A model generated the notes under the pieces. That model saw nothing but the letters and a program-made list of their open reading frames with translations, had not been told where the DNA came from and made no database searches. From Gluconacetobacter aggeris (GTDB lineage: Bacteria > Pseudomonadota > Alphaproteobacteria > Acetobacterales > Acetobacteraceae): a stretch of 64,000 bases of DNA. Of the stretch, positions 17,100 to 26,291 are shown piece after piece. How positions within the stretch are numbered: position 1 is the first letter of the stretch; each line of letters begins with the position of its first letter. The stretch lies in the NCBI RefSeq assembly GCF_014174395.1, contig NZ_JABEQD010000014.1, positions 35,271 to 99,270 on the forward strand, given 5' to 3'. Made by a program: the position numbers and the translations under genes.

Positions 17100-17722
17100 T
17101 GCCGGCGGTACCGCGCCAGACCCTGCCGGTGGGGGACTGGCCGTTCGTCGACACCGCGACCGGGCGGCTGACGCTGTCGGCCTATCAGTTTCTCGCGCGG
17201 CTTCAGGCCGGGTCCAGCGGGTCGATCCGCAACCTGTCGGTGATTGCCGGGGCGCTGGGCGTGCCGGTGGCAAGTATTGGTGCCAGCGGGCCGGATTCGG
17301 TGATCCTGCCGGCGTCCTTTCCGCCGCCGGCACCCGTGCCGGCGGGGCGGGGGGAACGGTTGTCGGCGTTGCTGGCGGCCGTGCCGCGCCCGGTTGTGCC
17401 GGGTTCGCGAATGTTGCCCGTGGCGCCGGCGCGGCCGGGGGATGTGGTGGTGCTGCATCATGGCGCGCGGGTGATGGACGGGTTCGGCGGGCCGGAGGGG
17501 CGTGTCGCCGGGTGGGTGGGCGATGTCTTCCTGCAACGCGATGGCGGGCCGGCGGGGGCGGTGTGGGCCAAGCAGTCGGGCGCCGGGACGGTGGCGGGCT
17601 GGGCGGTGCTGGGGCAGGGGGCTGGCGCGGGGGGCGGCGTGCTGCCGCTGGTCAACGGGAATATCGCGCCGGTCGGCATGCTGTCCGATCCGGCGGGGCA
17701 GACAATCGGGGTGCCGATCTGA
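17099..17722 (+). CDS. Hypothetical phage tail-associated protein
   Basis: A 207-residue protein whose ATG overlaps the gp10-like stop by one base (TGATG), so it is translationally coupled. The N-terminal 45 residues (WPFVDTATGRLTLSAYQFLARL) resemble short tail proteins that follow gp10-like genes in this phage group. The C-terminal half is Gly/Pro/Val-rich, with a likely beta fold. I do not know its function; the next gene is coupled in the same way. Confidence 0.75.
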   Translation: MPAVPRQTLPVGDWPFVDTATGRLTLSAYQFLARLQAGSSGSIRNLSVIAGALGVPVASIGASGPDSVILPASFPPPAPVPAGRGERLSALLAAVPRPVVPGSRMLPVAPARPGDVVVLHHGARVMDGFGGPEGRVAGWVGDVFLQRDGGPAGAVWAKQSGAGTVAGWAVLGQGAGAGGGVLPLVNGNIAPVGMLSDPAGQTIGVPI

Positions 17723-18180
17723 TGGGCAACAGCACGCTGATTACCGATTATCTCGGTTACGGCACCCTTGCCGCGCGGCCGGTGGCGCCGAACCTGCCGG
17801 CGGGGTGTCTCGGGGTCTATTACGCCACCGATACCGGGCAGATCCAGGTGTGGAACGGGGCGTGGCAGGATTGGACGCCGTCCGCCCTTTCCTTCTCCGG
17901 CAGTCTGGTGGCGGCGGGAAGCGGGCAGGGCACGGCGGCTGCCGTGTCGTCGGAGGTCAATCTGTTCACCACTGTGGCGGCCGGCACCGGGGCGGTGCTG
18001 GTGGCGGGGCTGGCGGGAACCTGGCGCAAGGTGCTGAACCGGGGCGGTTCCGCGCTGCTGGTCTATCCGCCCGTGGGGGGCGTGATCGATGCGCTGGCGG
18101 CGGGAGTGCCGGTTGCGATCGTGCCCGGCGGGGGCGCCACGTTCTGGCAGAACAGTGCAACGCAATGGTATTCGGAATGA
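17722..18180 (+). CDS. Hypothetical phage protein
   Basis: A 152-residue protein that again starts inside the previous stop (TGATG). It begins MGNSTLITDYLGYGTLAARP and contains CLGVYYATDTGQIQVWNGAW, a short beta-hairpin phrase common in phage tail-fibre or host-recognition proteins, followed by a Gly/Ala-rich beta region. Its end overlaps the next gene by 4 bases (ATGA). Role unknown. Confidence 0.75.
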   Translation: MGNSTLITDYLGYGTLAARPVAPNLPAGCLGVYYATDTGQIQVWNGAWQDWTPSALSFSGSLVAAGSGQGTAAAVSSEVNLFTTVAAGTGAVLVAGLAGTWRKVLNRGGSALLVYPPVGGVIDALAAGVPVAIVPGGGATFWQNSATQWYSE

Positions 18181-18782
18181 AGAGAATCCTGTTGATGCTG
18201 GCCGGCATGCTGGTGCTGGCGCCGTATGCTGCCGGCCCGGCGCGGGCGCAGATGGTGGGGCCGGTCGGGCATGGTGAAATTCCGTCCTGCCCCGACAGCG
18301 GCGGCAGCCATCTGAATTATGTGCCCGCGAGCGGAAGTTTTGCCTGCGGCACCACGGGTGTGCCCTGGGTGGGGGCGATGGTGAGCCTGTCGGCGGATGC
18401 GGCGATGGCGGCGACCGGCGGCAGCTTCGTGCAGATGAAGGTATGGAACAGCGAAATTCTCGATACGTCGTCTTTCTGGTCGGCGGGTACGCCGGGGCAG
18501 TTCACGATTCCGGCCGGGGTGAGCCGGGTGCGGGTTGCGCTGTCGATCGCGCAGTCGGGTATCGGGTCCAACCAGTTCCTGGTGTATCGGAACGGGGTGC
18601 GGGTGGCCGGATCGTTCCGGATCTCGGTGCCGGCGGGCTACAATAATGACGGGGTGACGGGCATGTCGGGGGTCATTCCTGTTTCTGCGGGCGATGCGAT
18701 CAGTGTTTCCTATGCCTCGGCGGCGGCTTTTACGCTTTCTGCCGATGTCAGTACCTGGTTCCAGATCGAGGCCGTTCAATAG
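18177..18782 (+). CDS. Secreted C1q-like phage-locus protein
   Basis: A 201-residue protein. Residues 1-24 form a clear Sec signal peptide (MKRILLMLAGMLVLAPYAAG, cleavage after ARA). The C-terminal ~110 residues (FTIPAGVSRVRVALSIAQSG, FLVYRNGVRVAG, VIPVSAGDAISVSY) follow the C1q/TNF-like jelly-roll pattern seen in trimeric tail or spore proteins. Export is unusual for a virion part; it might be a periplasmic or surface factor made at the end of infection. It is the last gene of phage block A and is coupled to the preceding gene. Confidence 0.75.
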   Translation: MKRILLMLAGMLVLAPYAAGPARAQMVGPVGHGEIPSCPDSGGSHLNYVPASGSFACGTTGVPWVGAMVSLSADAAMAATGGSFVQMKVWNSEILDTSSFWSAGTPGQFTIPAGVSRVRVALSIAQSGIGSNQFLVYRNGVRVAGSFRISVPAGYNNDGVTGMSGVIPVSAGDAISVSYASAAAFTLSADVSTWFQIEAVQ

Positions 18783-18904
18783 AATCTGTCTGGAAATGAG
18801 GACGGGGTCCGCGTGGGGTGCATATCCGTGCCGCGCGTCCTGGCCTCTTGACCGCGTTGCCCGTGGCGGCCCACTTTCTGCCCGTCGAGAGAAGGTGAGG
18901 CGGG

Positions 18905-19558
18905 ATGATGGATCTGATCGAAATTCTCAAGCATCGCTATACGGCTAAGGCCTATGATACCGGCCGCCGGCTGCCGGACGATGTCGTGGCGCAGCTGATG
19001 GCGGCGCTGCGCTTCAGCCCGTCCTCGGTCAATGCGCAGCCCTGGCATTTTTTCGTGGCCGACGATGCGGCCGGCAAGGCGCGCGTGGCCACGGGGGCGG
19101 CGGGGCCGTTCGCCTATAATGCGCCGAAGATCCTCAATGCCTCGCATGTGGTGCTGCTGTGCGCGCGCACGACCCTGCCGCCGGCGCATTTGCAGGCAGT
19201 GCTGGACCAGGAGCAGGCTGACGGCCGCTTTGCCGGCGAGGAGGCCCGCGAGGGGCAGCGCAAGACCCGGGGCGGCTATGTGACGCTGCATGAAGAAGCG
19301 GGCGACCTGGCCATGTGGACGCAGAAGCAGGCCTATATCGCGCTGGGCTTCCTGCTGCTGGCGGCCGGCGCGCTGGGGGTGGATGCGACGCCGATGGAGG
19401 GTTTCGACGCCGGGGCGCTGGATGCGGCGTTCGGCCTGACGGAGAAGGGGCTGGCGCCGGCGGTGATCGTGTCGCTGGGTTATCATGCCGAGAGCGATTT
19501 CAACGCGAAACTGCCGAAATCGCGTCTGGCGGACGATGTGCTGTTCTCGCGCGCCTGA
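18905..19558 (+). CDS. NAD(P)H nitroreductase, NfsB-like
   Basis: A 217-residue flavin reductase of the nitroreductase superfamily. The N-terminus has the FMN-binding RYTAKAYD phrase (residues 11-18). FSPSSVNAQPWHFFVADD (about 37-54) is the typical substrate/FMN loop, and LGVDATPMEGFD (about 158-169) and VSLGYHAE are conserved C-terminal motifs. The FMN-bound dimer reduces nitroaromatics or quinones with NAD(P)H in the cytosol. A GAAGGTGAGGCGGG ribosome site precedes the start. It is the first bacterial gene after phage block A. Natural substrate unknown. Confidence 0.92.
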   Translation: MMDLIEILKHRYTAKAYDTGRRLPDDVVAQLMAALRFSPSSVNAQPWHFFVADDAAGKARVATGAAGPFAYNAPKILNASHVVLLCARTTLPPAHLQAVLDQEQADGRFAGEEAREGQRKTRGGYVTLHEEAGDLAMWTQKQAYIALGFLLLAAGALGVDATPMEGFDAGALDAAFGLTEKGLAPAVIVSLGYHAESDFNAKLPKSRLADDVLFSRA

Positions 19559-19609
19559 CGGCCGGCCCGGCCTGCGGGCGTCCCTGGATTATCTGTGCGG
19601 GAAGCGTTC

Positions 19610-20869
19610 ATGACCACCCTGTCCGGCGCCGATGCGCGCGACGCCGATCTGGCGGCCCAGTACGAGGCCTATCCCTATCCCGAGCGCGACCCGCGCGATG
19701 AGGCGAAGCGGCTGCTGATCGGCAGCCCCAGCCATCTGCGGGAGATCGACTACTGGGTGTTCGGTGCCCGCCGGCCGGAGGCGGCCCCGTTACGGGCGCT
19801 GGTGGCGGGGTGCGGCACCGGGGACGGGGCGATCATGCTGGCCACGCATATGGCGCGTGCCGGACGGGCCGGGGAGGTGGTGTGCGTCGATCGTTCGGTC
19901 CATGCGCTGGGCATCGCGCGCGCGCGGGCCGAGGCGCGGGGGCTGGAGAACATCCGCTTCGTCCAGGGGTCGCTGACCGCGCTGGACGGGGTGGTGTCGG
20001 GCGTATTCGACTATATCGACTGCTGCGGGGTGCTGCATCATCTGCCCGACCCGCTGGCGGTGCTGCGCGGGCTGGTGGGCTTGCTGGCGCCGGGCGGCGG
20101 GATGGGGCTGATGGTCTATGCCCCCTATGGCCGCACCGGCGTGTACATGATGCAGGAGGCGCTGGAGATTCTGGCACCGCATGGCCAAAAGCCGGCGGAG
20201 CGGCTGGGCACCGCCAAGCGCGTGATGGCCGCGCTGCCGGCCACGGCGTGGCTGCGGCAGAACGGCAATTTCGGCGACCATCTGACCGGGGGCGATGCCG
20301 GGTTGTATGACCTGCTGCTGAACCCGCGCGACCGGGCCTATACGATTGCCGCCTTTCTCGACCTGCTCGACGCGGCGGGGCTGGAGCCGGCGTGCCTGAT
20401 GGAGCCTGCGCGCTATGACCCCGCGCTGTTCCTGCCCAATCCGCGCCTGCGGGCGCGGGTGGCGGAACTGGACCGGCGGGAGCGGGCCAGCGTGGCCGAG
20501 GCGCTGACGGGCAACATGGCCACCCATGTGGCCTATGTGGTGCGCCGGGGCGCGCGGGTGGCGCCGCTCGATTGCTGCGACGAGGATGCGGTGCCGGTGA
20601 TGCGAGAAATCCCCGGCGCCGAGCTGGCGCGGCAGATCCGCCCCGATGGCATCCTGCCCTTTGCCTTCGGCACGCTGACCGTGCCGGTGCCGGTGCCGCC
20701 GCAGATGCGGACCATTCTGCCGCTGGTGGACGGCGTGCGCAGCGTGGGCGCGCTGGCCGGGCTGATGGCCGAGCGGGGGATGGAGCGGGCCCGGTTCCTC
20801 AAGGTCTGGCGCGAGGGGTTTGCCGTGCTGGAAAGCCTGAACCGGTTGTTGCTGCGGGCTGCCGCGTAG
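19610..20869 (+). CDS. SAM-dependent class I methyltransferase
   Basis: A 419-residue protein. LRALVAGCGTGDGAIMLATH (around residue 60) is motif I of Rossmann-type methyltransferases; VVCVDRS (motif post I) and DYIDCCGVLHHLPDP (motif IV) follow. The C-terminal ~150 residues end in a helical region (ILPLVDGVRSVGALAGLMAE) like the PqqD-like/HTH tails found on some tetratricopeptide-linked methyltransferases. The start at the second ATG is used; a GTG at 19595 is possible. The substrate cannot be read from the sequence. It lies 51 bases after the nitroreductase, perhaps co-transcribed. Confidence 0.88.
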   Translation: MTTLSGADARDADLAAQYEAYPYPERDPRDEAKRLLIGSPSHLREIDYWVFGARRPEAAPLRALVAGCGTGDGAIMLATHMARAGRAGEVVCVDRSVHALGIARARAEARGLENIRFVQGSLTALDGVVSGVFDYIDCCGVLHHLPDPLAVLRGLVGLLAPGGGMGLMVYAPYGRTGVYMMQEALEILAPHGQKPAERLGTAKRVMAALPATAWLRQNGNFGDHLTGGDAGLYDLLLNPRDRAYTIAAFLDLLDAAGLEPACLMEPARYDPALFLPNPRLRARVAELDRRERASVAEALTGNMATHVAYVVRRGARVAPLDCCDEDAVPVMREIPGAELARQIRPDGILPFAFGTLTVPVPVPPQMRTILPLVDGVRSVGALAGLMAERGMERARFLKVWREGFAVLESLNRLLLRAAA

Positions 20870-20875
20870 GGCGTG

Positions 20876-21343
20876 TCAGTCGTGATCCTGGCCGCCGGAG
20901 GGGGCGCGTGCCGGCCAGATGCTGCGCATGGGATAGACGGTACCCCCCTTGAAGCGCACGCTGTCGCCTTCGCTGAACAGGGCGACGCGGGCGAATTTTT
21001 CCCATGGAAAGACTGTTTCCGTCATCACCGTCTGTCCGTTATCGGCGAAGAGTTCCATGGATGCCGCGTCCATCAGTAGCCGCAGGGTGATGGGCTGGCG
21101 CGCGTCGGTGCGCGGGGCGGTGTCGATCCGGGGGGCGAATTTGGGCGAGAAGGCCGGGTCGGCGGCCTTGCGCCGGTCGCTGAAATAGCGGCCGGTCATG
21201 CCGTCATAGCCGACGCGGAGTTCTTCGCCGCGCGCATTGGAGAAGACCAGTCCGCAACGGACTGCCCCGGTGGGGCGGTCGAAGCGCAGTTGCAGGTCCG
21301 ACTGGCTGACGGTGGCGGGGGGGGGGATATCCAGCTTCAGCAT
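20876..21343 (-). pseudogene. GH32 (levanase/inulinase) C-terminal fragment
   Basis: About 155 residues whose end carries the GH32 C-terminal beta-sandwich signature LLMDAASMELFADNGQTVMT followed by ETVFPWEKFARVALF. Upstream parts (RPTGAVRCGLVFSNARGEEL, FSPKFAPRIDTAP) also fit that domain. The catalytic five-blade propeller and its WMNDPNG-type motif are absent. The fragment begins inside the end of the regulator gene (its ATG overlaps that stop), so the enzyme has been truncated, probably by insertion or rearrangement of the upstream locus. Fructan hydrolases are common in plant-associated acetic acid bacteria. Confidence 0.75.
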
Positions 21344-22338
21344 GCCGTCGATTGTGTGGACGGTGGTTTTCGGCGGGCAAAGTTGCGGCGGTATTCGCTG
21401 GGGCTGAGTTTGACGCGGCTGCGGAAATGGTGCCGCAGGGCGAAGACGCTGCCGAAACCGACGGCTTCGGCGATGTCTTCCATCGGGCGTGACGTTTCCT
21501 GCAGGAGCGTCTTGGCGGCTTCGACGCGTTCGGTGGCCAGCCATTCGCCGGCCGGCATGCCGGTGGCCGCGACGACGCGGCGTTCGAAGCTGCGGCGGCT
21601 CATCGCGGCTTCGTCGGCCAGGCGGGCGATGGGCCAGGATTGATGGAGTGCCTGGCGGACACGGTCGAGGACGGGGGCGATATCGGCTTCGGCGCGCAGG
21701 CTGACGGGGCGTTCGAGAAACTGCGCCTGGCCGCCGGTGCGATGCGCGGGCATGACGATGCGGCGGGCCACGGAATTGGCGGCCGCCGGCCCGTAATCCT
21801 GCCGGACGATTTCGATCAGCAGGTCGATGCCGGCGGCGCTGCCGGCGGAGGTGAAGATGCGGTCGGTCTCGCGATAGAGCGAGGTGCTGTCGACGCGGAG
21901 GGCGGGAAAGCGGCGTTGCAGGGCCTGGGCGTGGCGCCAGTGCGTGGTGACCGCCGCGCCGTCGAGCAGGCCGGTAGCGGCCAGCACGAAGGCGCCGGAA
22001 CAGATCGACGCCAGGCGGGCCCCACACGCGTGGGCGCGGCGCAGTCGATCGATGAGAGCGGGGGGGATCGGTGTTTCGGTATCTTTCCAGCCGGGGATGA
22101 CGATCAGGTCTGCCTGGTCCAGGAGTTCCGCTCCGTGGTCGGGGAGGATGCGGACACCGCCATGGGCGCGCAGGGGGCCGTCCTCGATCGCGCAACTGGC
22201 GAAGCGGTACCAGTCCGGCCCCATTTCGGGACGGGGCAGGCCGAAGATTTCGGACACGATGCCGAATTCGAACGTGCAGAGGCCGTCATAGAGCAGGGCG
22301 GCGACCAGCGGGCCGGTTGTGTTTGGCATGATCTGCAT
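21337..22338 (-). CDS. ftrA: GlxA/FtrA-family AraC transcriptional regulator
   Basis: A 333-residue regulator. Residues about 10-180 form a DJ-1/PfpI-like domain (ALLYDGLCTFEFGIVSEIFG, then ASICSGAFVLAATGLLDG with the nucleophile-elbow Cys). The last ~100 residues are two AraC helix-turn-helix motifs (LADEAAMSRRSFERRVVAAT and IAEAVGFGSVFALRHHFRSR). It is divergent from a rhodanese gene 76 bases away, the arrangement typical of FtrA loci, so it probably controls that gene. Its end overlaps the GH32 fragment. The ligand is unknown. Confidence 0.9.
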   Translation of the reverse strand: MQIMPNTTGPLVAALLYDGLCTFEFGIVSEIFGLPRPEMGPDWYRFASCAIEDGPLRAHGGVRILPDHGAELLDQADLIVIPGWKDTETPIPPALIDRLRRAHACGARLASICSGAFVLAATGLLDGAAVTTHWRHAQALQRRFPALRVDSTSLYRETDRIFTSAGSAAGIDLLIEIVRQDYGPAAANSVARRIVMPAHRTGGQAQFLERPVSLRAEADIAPVLDRVRQALHQSWPIARLADEAAMSRRSFERRVVAATGMPAGEWLATERVEAAKTLLQETSRPMEDIAEAVGFGSVFALRHHFRSRVKLSPSEYRRNFARRKPPSTQSTAC

Positions 22339-22414
22339 GATGATTGTCGTTTATGCCAATTGCAAGCGGGGCGCGGGGAAAGGATGCTGGCGGGGAGAAG
22401 CAGGGAGGCTTTCG

Positions 22415-22816
22415 ATGGCAACGTCCGTCACCTTTGTCCCGCCCGCGTCGTCTGCCGAAGCCGTTGCGCATTTCTCGGCGCTGTTCGCGTTCGAGACGGA
22501 TTGCTGGGATGTGCATGAGGCTTTGGCCGGGGAGGCCGATTTCGTGTTGCTTGATGTGCGGAACCCGGATCTCTTCGCCAGGGGGCATGTGGGCGGGGCG
22601 ATCGATCTGCCGCATGGGAAAATCACGGCTGCACGCATGGCAATGTGGCCTGGCGAGACGGTTTTCGTTGTTTACTGCGCGGGGCCGCATTGTAATGGCG
22701 CGGCGCGCGGGGCCCTGCGTCTGGCCCGGTTGGGGCGGCCGGTGAAGATCATGGCTGGTGGTGTGATGGGCTGGCTGGATGAGGGTTTTGCCCTTGAGAA
22801 TGGCACCCATGCTTGA
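22415..22816 (+). CDS. Rhodanese-like sulfurtransferase
   Basis: A 133-residue single rhodanese domain: DFVLLDVRNPDLFARGHVGG (about residues 42-61) is the CH2A motif. The active-site loop reads VVYCAGPHCNGA, with the persulfide Cys in YCAGPHC. The start follows GCAGGGAGG; longer in-frame starts lie upstream without a ribosome site. It would transfer sulfane sulfur in the cytosol. The FtrA-like regulator is divergent, and the DUF1272 gene downstream overlaps the stop, so the two are likely one operon. Confidence 0.92.
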   Translation: MATSVTFVPPASSAEAVAHFSALFAFETDCWDVHEALAGEADFVLLDVRNPDLFARGHVGGAIDLPHGKITAARMAMWPGETVFVVYCAGPHCNGAARGALRLARLGRPVKIMAGGVMGWLDEGFALENGTHA

Positions 22817-23000
22817 GATGCGCCCCGATTGCGGCTGTTGCGGCAGGGGGCTTCCGCAATCATCGGCCGAGGCGATGATCTGCTCTTTCGAGTGTACTTT
22901 CTGCGCGGCCTGCGCGTCGGAGGTACTGGACCATCGGTGTCCGAATTGTGGTGGGGATCTGGTCAGGAGGCCGATCCGCGATGTGCCGGCTTCGGCGTGA
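22809..23000 (+). CDS. DUF1272 zinc-ribbon protein
   Basis: A 63-residue protein almost entirely made of the DUF1272 pattern: MLEMRPDCGCCGRGLPQSSA, then ICSFECTFCAACASEVL and CPNCGGDLVRRP. Four CxxC-type pairs can bind two zinc ions. Function in the family is unknown. The ATG overlaps the rhodanese stop by 8 bases. Nearby stands an isochorismatase-fold gene on the opposite strand. Confidence 0.92.
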   Translation: MLEMRPDCGCCGRGLPQSSAEAMICSFECTFCAACASEVLDHRCPNCGGDLVRRPIRDVPASA

Positions 23001-23051
23001 CGTGCGAAATTCGTATCCTGACCAGTTTGCGACTGGGGCGATGACCCTGTA

Positions 23052-23618
23052 TCAGTTCATAGGGAAGCGAACCGTGTCCGATGGCACCACGCGAACGGTT
23101 CTTGATCCGGCGTCGAACCCCGATAACAAGCGGTTGTGGTGATCGACGATCTGCTCGGCAGTCAGTGGGCCGAAATCGGCGGTTGTATGACCATCACTGA
23201 GTAACAGCACGTCGAAGCCCAACGAAACGGCCCGCCGTGTGGTGGTATCGATGCAGAATTGGGTCATGCAGCCACCGATTATCAGACGATCGACACCAAG
23301 CTCTGCCAGACGTTCGCTCAGGTCCGTGTCGTGGAACGAGTCGCAACTGCGCTTGTGGACGATGAGCGTATCGTCGCGCGGTGCGATTTCGTCGCGGAAC
23401 AGCCAGCCGGTCGTTCCGACCGCCAGACGATGCCCGGCGTTCCCGTCATGCTGAACGAGGATGACGGGAATTCCCGATGCTTCCGCTGCATGTTTCATCC
23501 GGCCCAATCGGGCCGCGACCGCATCGAGGCGGGCATCGATGGACGATTGCCGATCGGCATGGGCCAGCCCTGTGAGGATGGCCCGCTGGAGGTCGATGAT
23601 GAGAAGGGCTGTTGTCAT
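23052..23618 (-). CDS. Isochorismatase-family cysteine hydrolase
   Basis: A 188-residue protein of the isochorismatase fold. The catalytic triad is visible: Asp in ALLIIDLQ (near residue 10), Lys in LIVHKRSCDSF (near 90) and Cys in GGCMTQFCID (second Cys, near 123). The family hydrolyses isochorismate, nicotinamide or related amides; no substrate can be chosen here. The start at 23618 overlaps the GNAT stop (ATGA), so the pair is co-translated; a start 15 bases further upstream is possible. Confidence 0.9.
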   Translation of the reverse strand: MTTALLIIDLQRAILTGLAHADRQSSIDARLDAVAARLGRMKHAAEASGIPVILVQHDGNAGHRLAVGTTGWLFRDEIAPRDDTLIVHKRSCDSFHDTDLSERLAELGVDRLIIGGCMTQFCIDTTTRRAVSLGFDVLLLSDGHTTADFGPLTAEQIVDHHNRLLSGFDAGSRTVRVVPSDTVRFPMN

Positions 23619-24064
23619 TGGCTGTCGATCCATAGTGCCATTCCTCTTGCATCTGGCAGGACATTCGAGAAACCGAATCGTTCGTAGAGCCGCCAGGCTT
23701 CGCCATTTGCCATCAGGCTTACATATGTTTCGGCAGGAATGGTGGATCGGATATGACGCATGATAGCGCCCACGATCGCAGACCCGATTCCGTGCCCGTG
23801 ATGGGCAGGATCGACGGCGATATCGACGAGATGGATGAAGAGCGCGCCGTCGCCGATCATCCGTCCCATCCCCACGATGTCAGCATCGTACACGACATGC
23901 ACCCCGTAGAGTGTATGGGGCAGGCCCATCTGGGCGGCGCGCAGGCTGCGCGGTGTCAGACCGCTTATTCTGCGCAGACGGCAATAGGTTTCTGCGTCGG
24001 GAACGCCCGCGCGGAAGGCGTATCCCTCAGGTAAGGGATAATGGTCCTGGAGACCGGGAGACAT
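23615..24064 (-). CDS. GNAT-family N-acetyltransferase
   Basis: A 149-residue single GNAT domain. Motif A reads LVDIAVDPAHHGHGIGSAIV, with the HGHGIG pyrophosphate loop for acetyl-CoA, and YERFGF near the C-terminus is motif B. The chosen ATG has AGGAGG about 11 bases upstream; a longer start at 24094 lies inside that site. The acceptor is unknown. It is the first gene of a two-gene operon with the isochorismatase. A bulged inverted repeat (24124-24161) stands about 60 bases upstream. Confidence 0.9.
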   Translation of the reverse strand: MSPGLQDHYPLPEGYAFRAGVPDAETYCRLRRISGLTPRSLRAAQMGLPHTLYGVHVVYDADIVGMGRMIGDGALFIHLVDIAVDPAHHGHGIGSAIVGAIMRHIRSTIPAETYVSLMANGEAWRLYERFGFSNVLPDARGMALWIDSQ

Positions 24065-24123
24065 GATGGCTGTTTCCTCCTGGGAAGCCTCCATCGTCAG
24101 CCTGACTGGTCGTTTCTGGTAAA

Positions 24124-24161
24124 ATGACTCAACACAAGCCGACTGATGCGGCTTGAGTCAT
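24124..24161. promoter_or_regulatory. Bulged inverted repeat upstream of the GNAT operon
   Basis: ATGACTC (24124-24130) pairs with GAGTCAT, and AAGCCG pairs with CGGCTT inside it, with a 5-nt bulge. The position, 60 bases before the GNAT start on the minus strand, suits an operator or leader hairpin. No factor can be named. Confidence 0.45.
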
Positions 24162-24277
24162 GAAAAGAGACCCTATGCCGCTCCGCGAACGGAGCGCCAC
24201 CAGACATGTGAAGCTGTATTTTCTGTGTGGGTCATGGATTCATGCGTGCCATATTAAAGCCTCTTGCGCAATGGAAA

Positions 24278-24304
24278 GATGTCCGCTTGTGGTGAGCGGA
24301 CATC
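24278..24304 (-). terminator. Likely terminator of the CobW-family gene
   Basis: A perfect 10-bp stem (24278-24287 with 24295-24304), 7-nt loop. On the minus strand it lies about 75 bases after the CobW stop and is followed by CTTTCC. The rest of the 24162-24376 stretch shows no gene. Confidence 0.55.
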
Positions 24305-24376
24305 GCGAAGTGGAGCGCCTCTTTCCCGCGCCGGCATTGTGTATTCGCAGACTTGTCCGGGCATGATTCGGTTTGC

Positions 24377-25588
<1,212 letters not shown>

Positions 25589-25633
25589 GACGCGATGCTC
25601 CGTGGCGGTTGCGTTTCCGGCCTCTAGACCGTA

Positions 25634-25648
25634 TGTTATAATATATCA
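25634..25648. promoter_or_regulatory. Candidate Zur box between CobW-like and DUF1826 genes
   Basis: TGTTATAATATATCA matches 14 of 15 positions of the alphaproteobacterial Zur-type palindrome as I recall it, TGTTATANTATAACA. It lies in the only AT-rich stretch of an 85-base divergent intergenic region, where binding would shut both promoters when zinc is plentiful. Confidence 0.65.
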
Positions 25649-25673
25649 ATACGTGCTGGAGCTGTACCTGCCG

Positions 25674-26288
25674 ATGTCTTCCTGCCCGACACGCCATCGC
25701 CTGACCGATCTGGCATCCTGCGGTGCCATCCGGGCGGCCGGACGGTCCATCCTGGTGCATCCCCGCATGCCTGGCGCGCGGGTGCTGGACGCGGCGCGCC
25801 TGCATGTGACGGAGGGCGCGCGGCTGGTCCAGGCACGGGGCACGATTCAGGACATTCGCCGGCGGATTGCCGGGGCGTTTACGGTACGCACCGGGGCGCT
25901 GCTGGACGATGCGCTGGTGCTGGCGACGCTTTATGCCACGGTGGCGCGGCAGCCGCTGCTGCGGGTGCGCCTGGAGCGGATCGTCACCGACAGTTGCCGT
26001 AAATTCCATGTCGATCATGTCGGCCTGCGTCTGCTGTGTGCCTATCTGGGCCCGGGCGTGCAGTGGACCGCGGATGACGGCGCGACCATCGGGCAGGCCG
26101 AAACCGGAGCGGTGGTGCTGCTGAAGGGGCGGCGTTTTCCCAATTGGACGGAGGAGCATGGCGTCCTGCACCGTTCGCCGCCGCTTTCGGCATTGCCCGT
26201 GACGGAGCGGATGCGGTTGCTGCTGACGGTCGATGCGGCCGATGCCTGCGGCGGGGCCGACGATGGGCCTGTGACGGTCGCGGCCTGA
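25674..26288 (+). CDS. DUF1826 family protein
   Basis: A 204-residue protein. CRKFHVDHVGLRLLCAYLGP (about residues 105-124) is the family's hallmark and looks like an iron/zinc site with two His (FHVDH). GAVVLLKGRRFP and HRSPPL follow. DUF1826 genes are repeatedly found beside Zur-regulated COG0523 genes, as here (divergent, shared box). The biochemical role is not established. A GTG at 25653 is an alternative start. Confidence 0.85.
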   Translation: MSSCPTRHRLTDLASCGAIRAAGRSILVHPRMPGARVLDAARLHVTEGARLVQARGTIQDIRRRIAGAFTVRTGALLDDALVLATLYATVARQPLLRVRLERIVTDSCRKFHVDHVGLRLLCAYLGPGVQWTADDGATIGQAETGAVVLLKGRRFPNWTEEHGVLHRSPPLSALPVTERMRLLLTVDAADACGGADDGPVTVAA

Positions 26289-26291
26289 GCG

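Larger units (their letters stand above)
1539..18782 (+). mobile_element. Phage block A: packaging, head and tail genes of a P22-like podovirus
   Basis: Seventeen consecutive same-strand genes, many overlapping by 1 or 4 bases (TGATG, ATGA). They run in the classic order TerS, TerL, portal, scaffold, capsid, gp4-like, gp10-like, tail-associated. No tail tube, tape measure or sheath genes are seen, which fits a short-tailed phage. No integrase, repressor or replication gene is present. The module stops at 18782, where bacterial genes start, and appears to resume at 40524. Confidence 0.85.
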
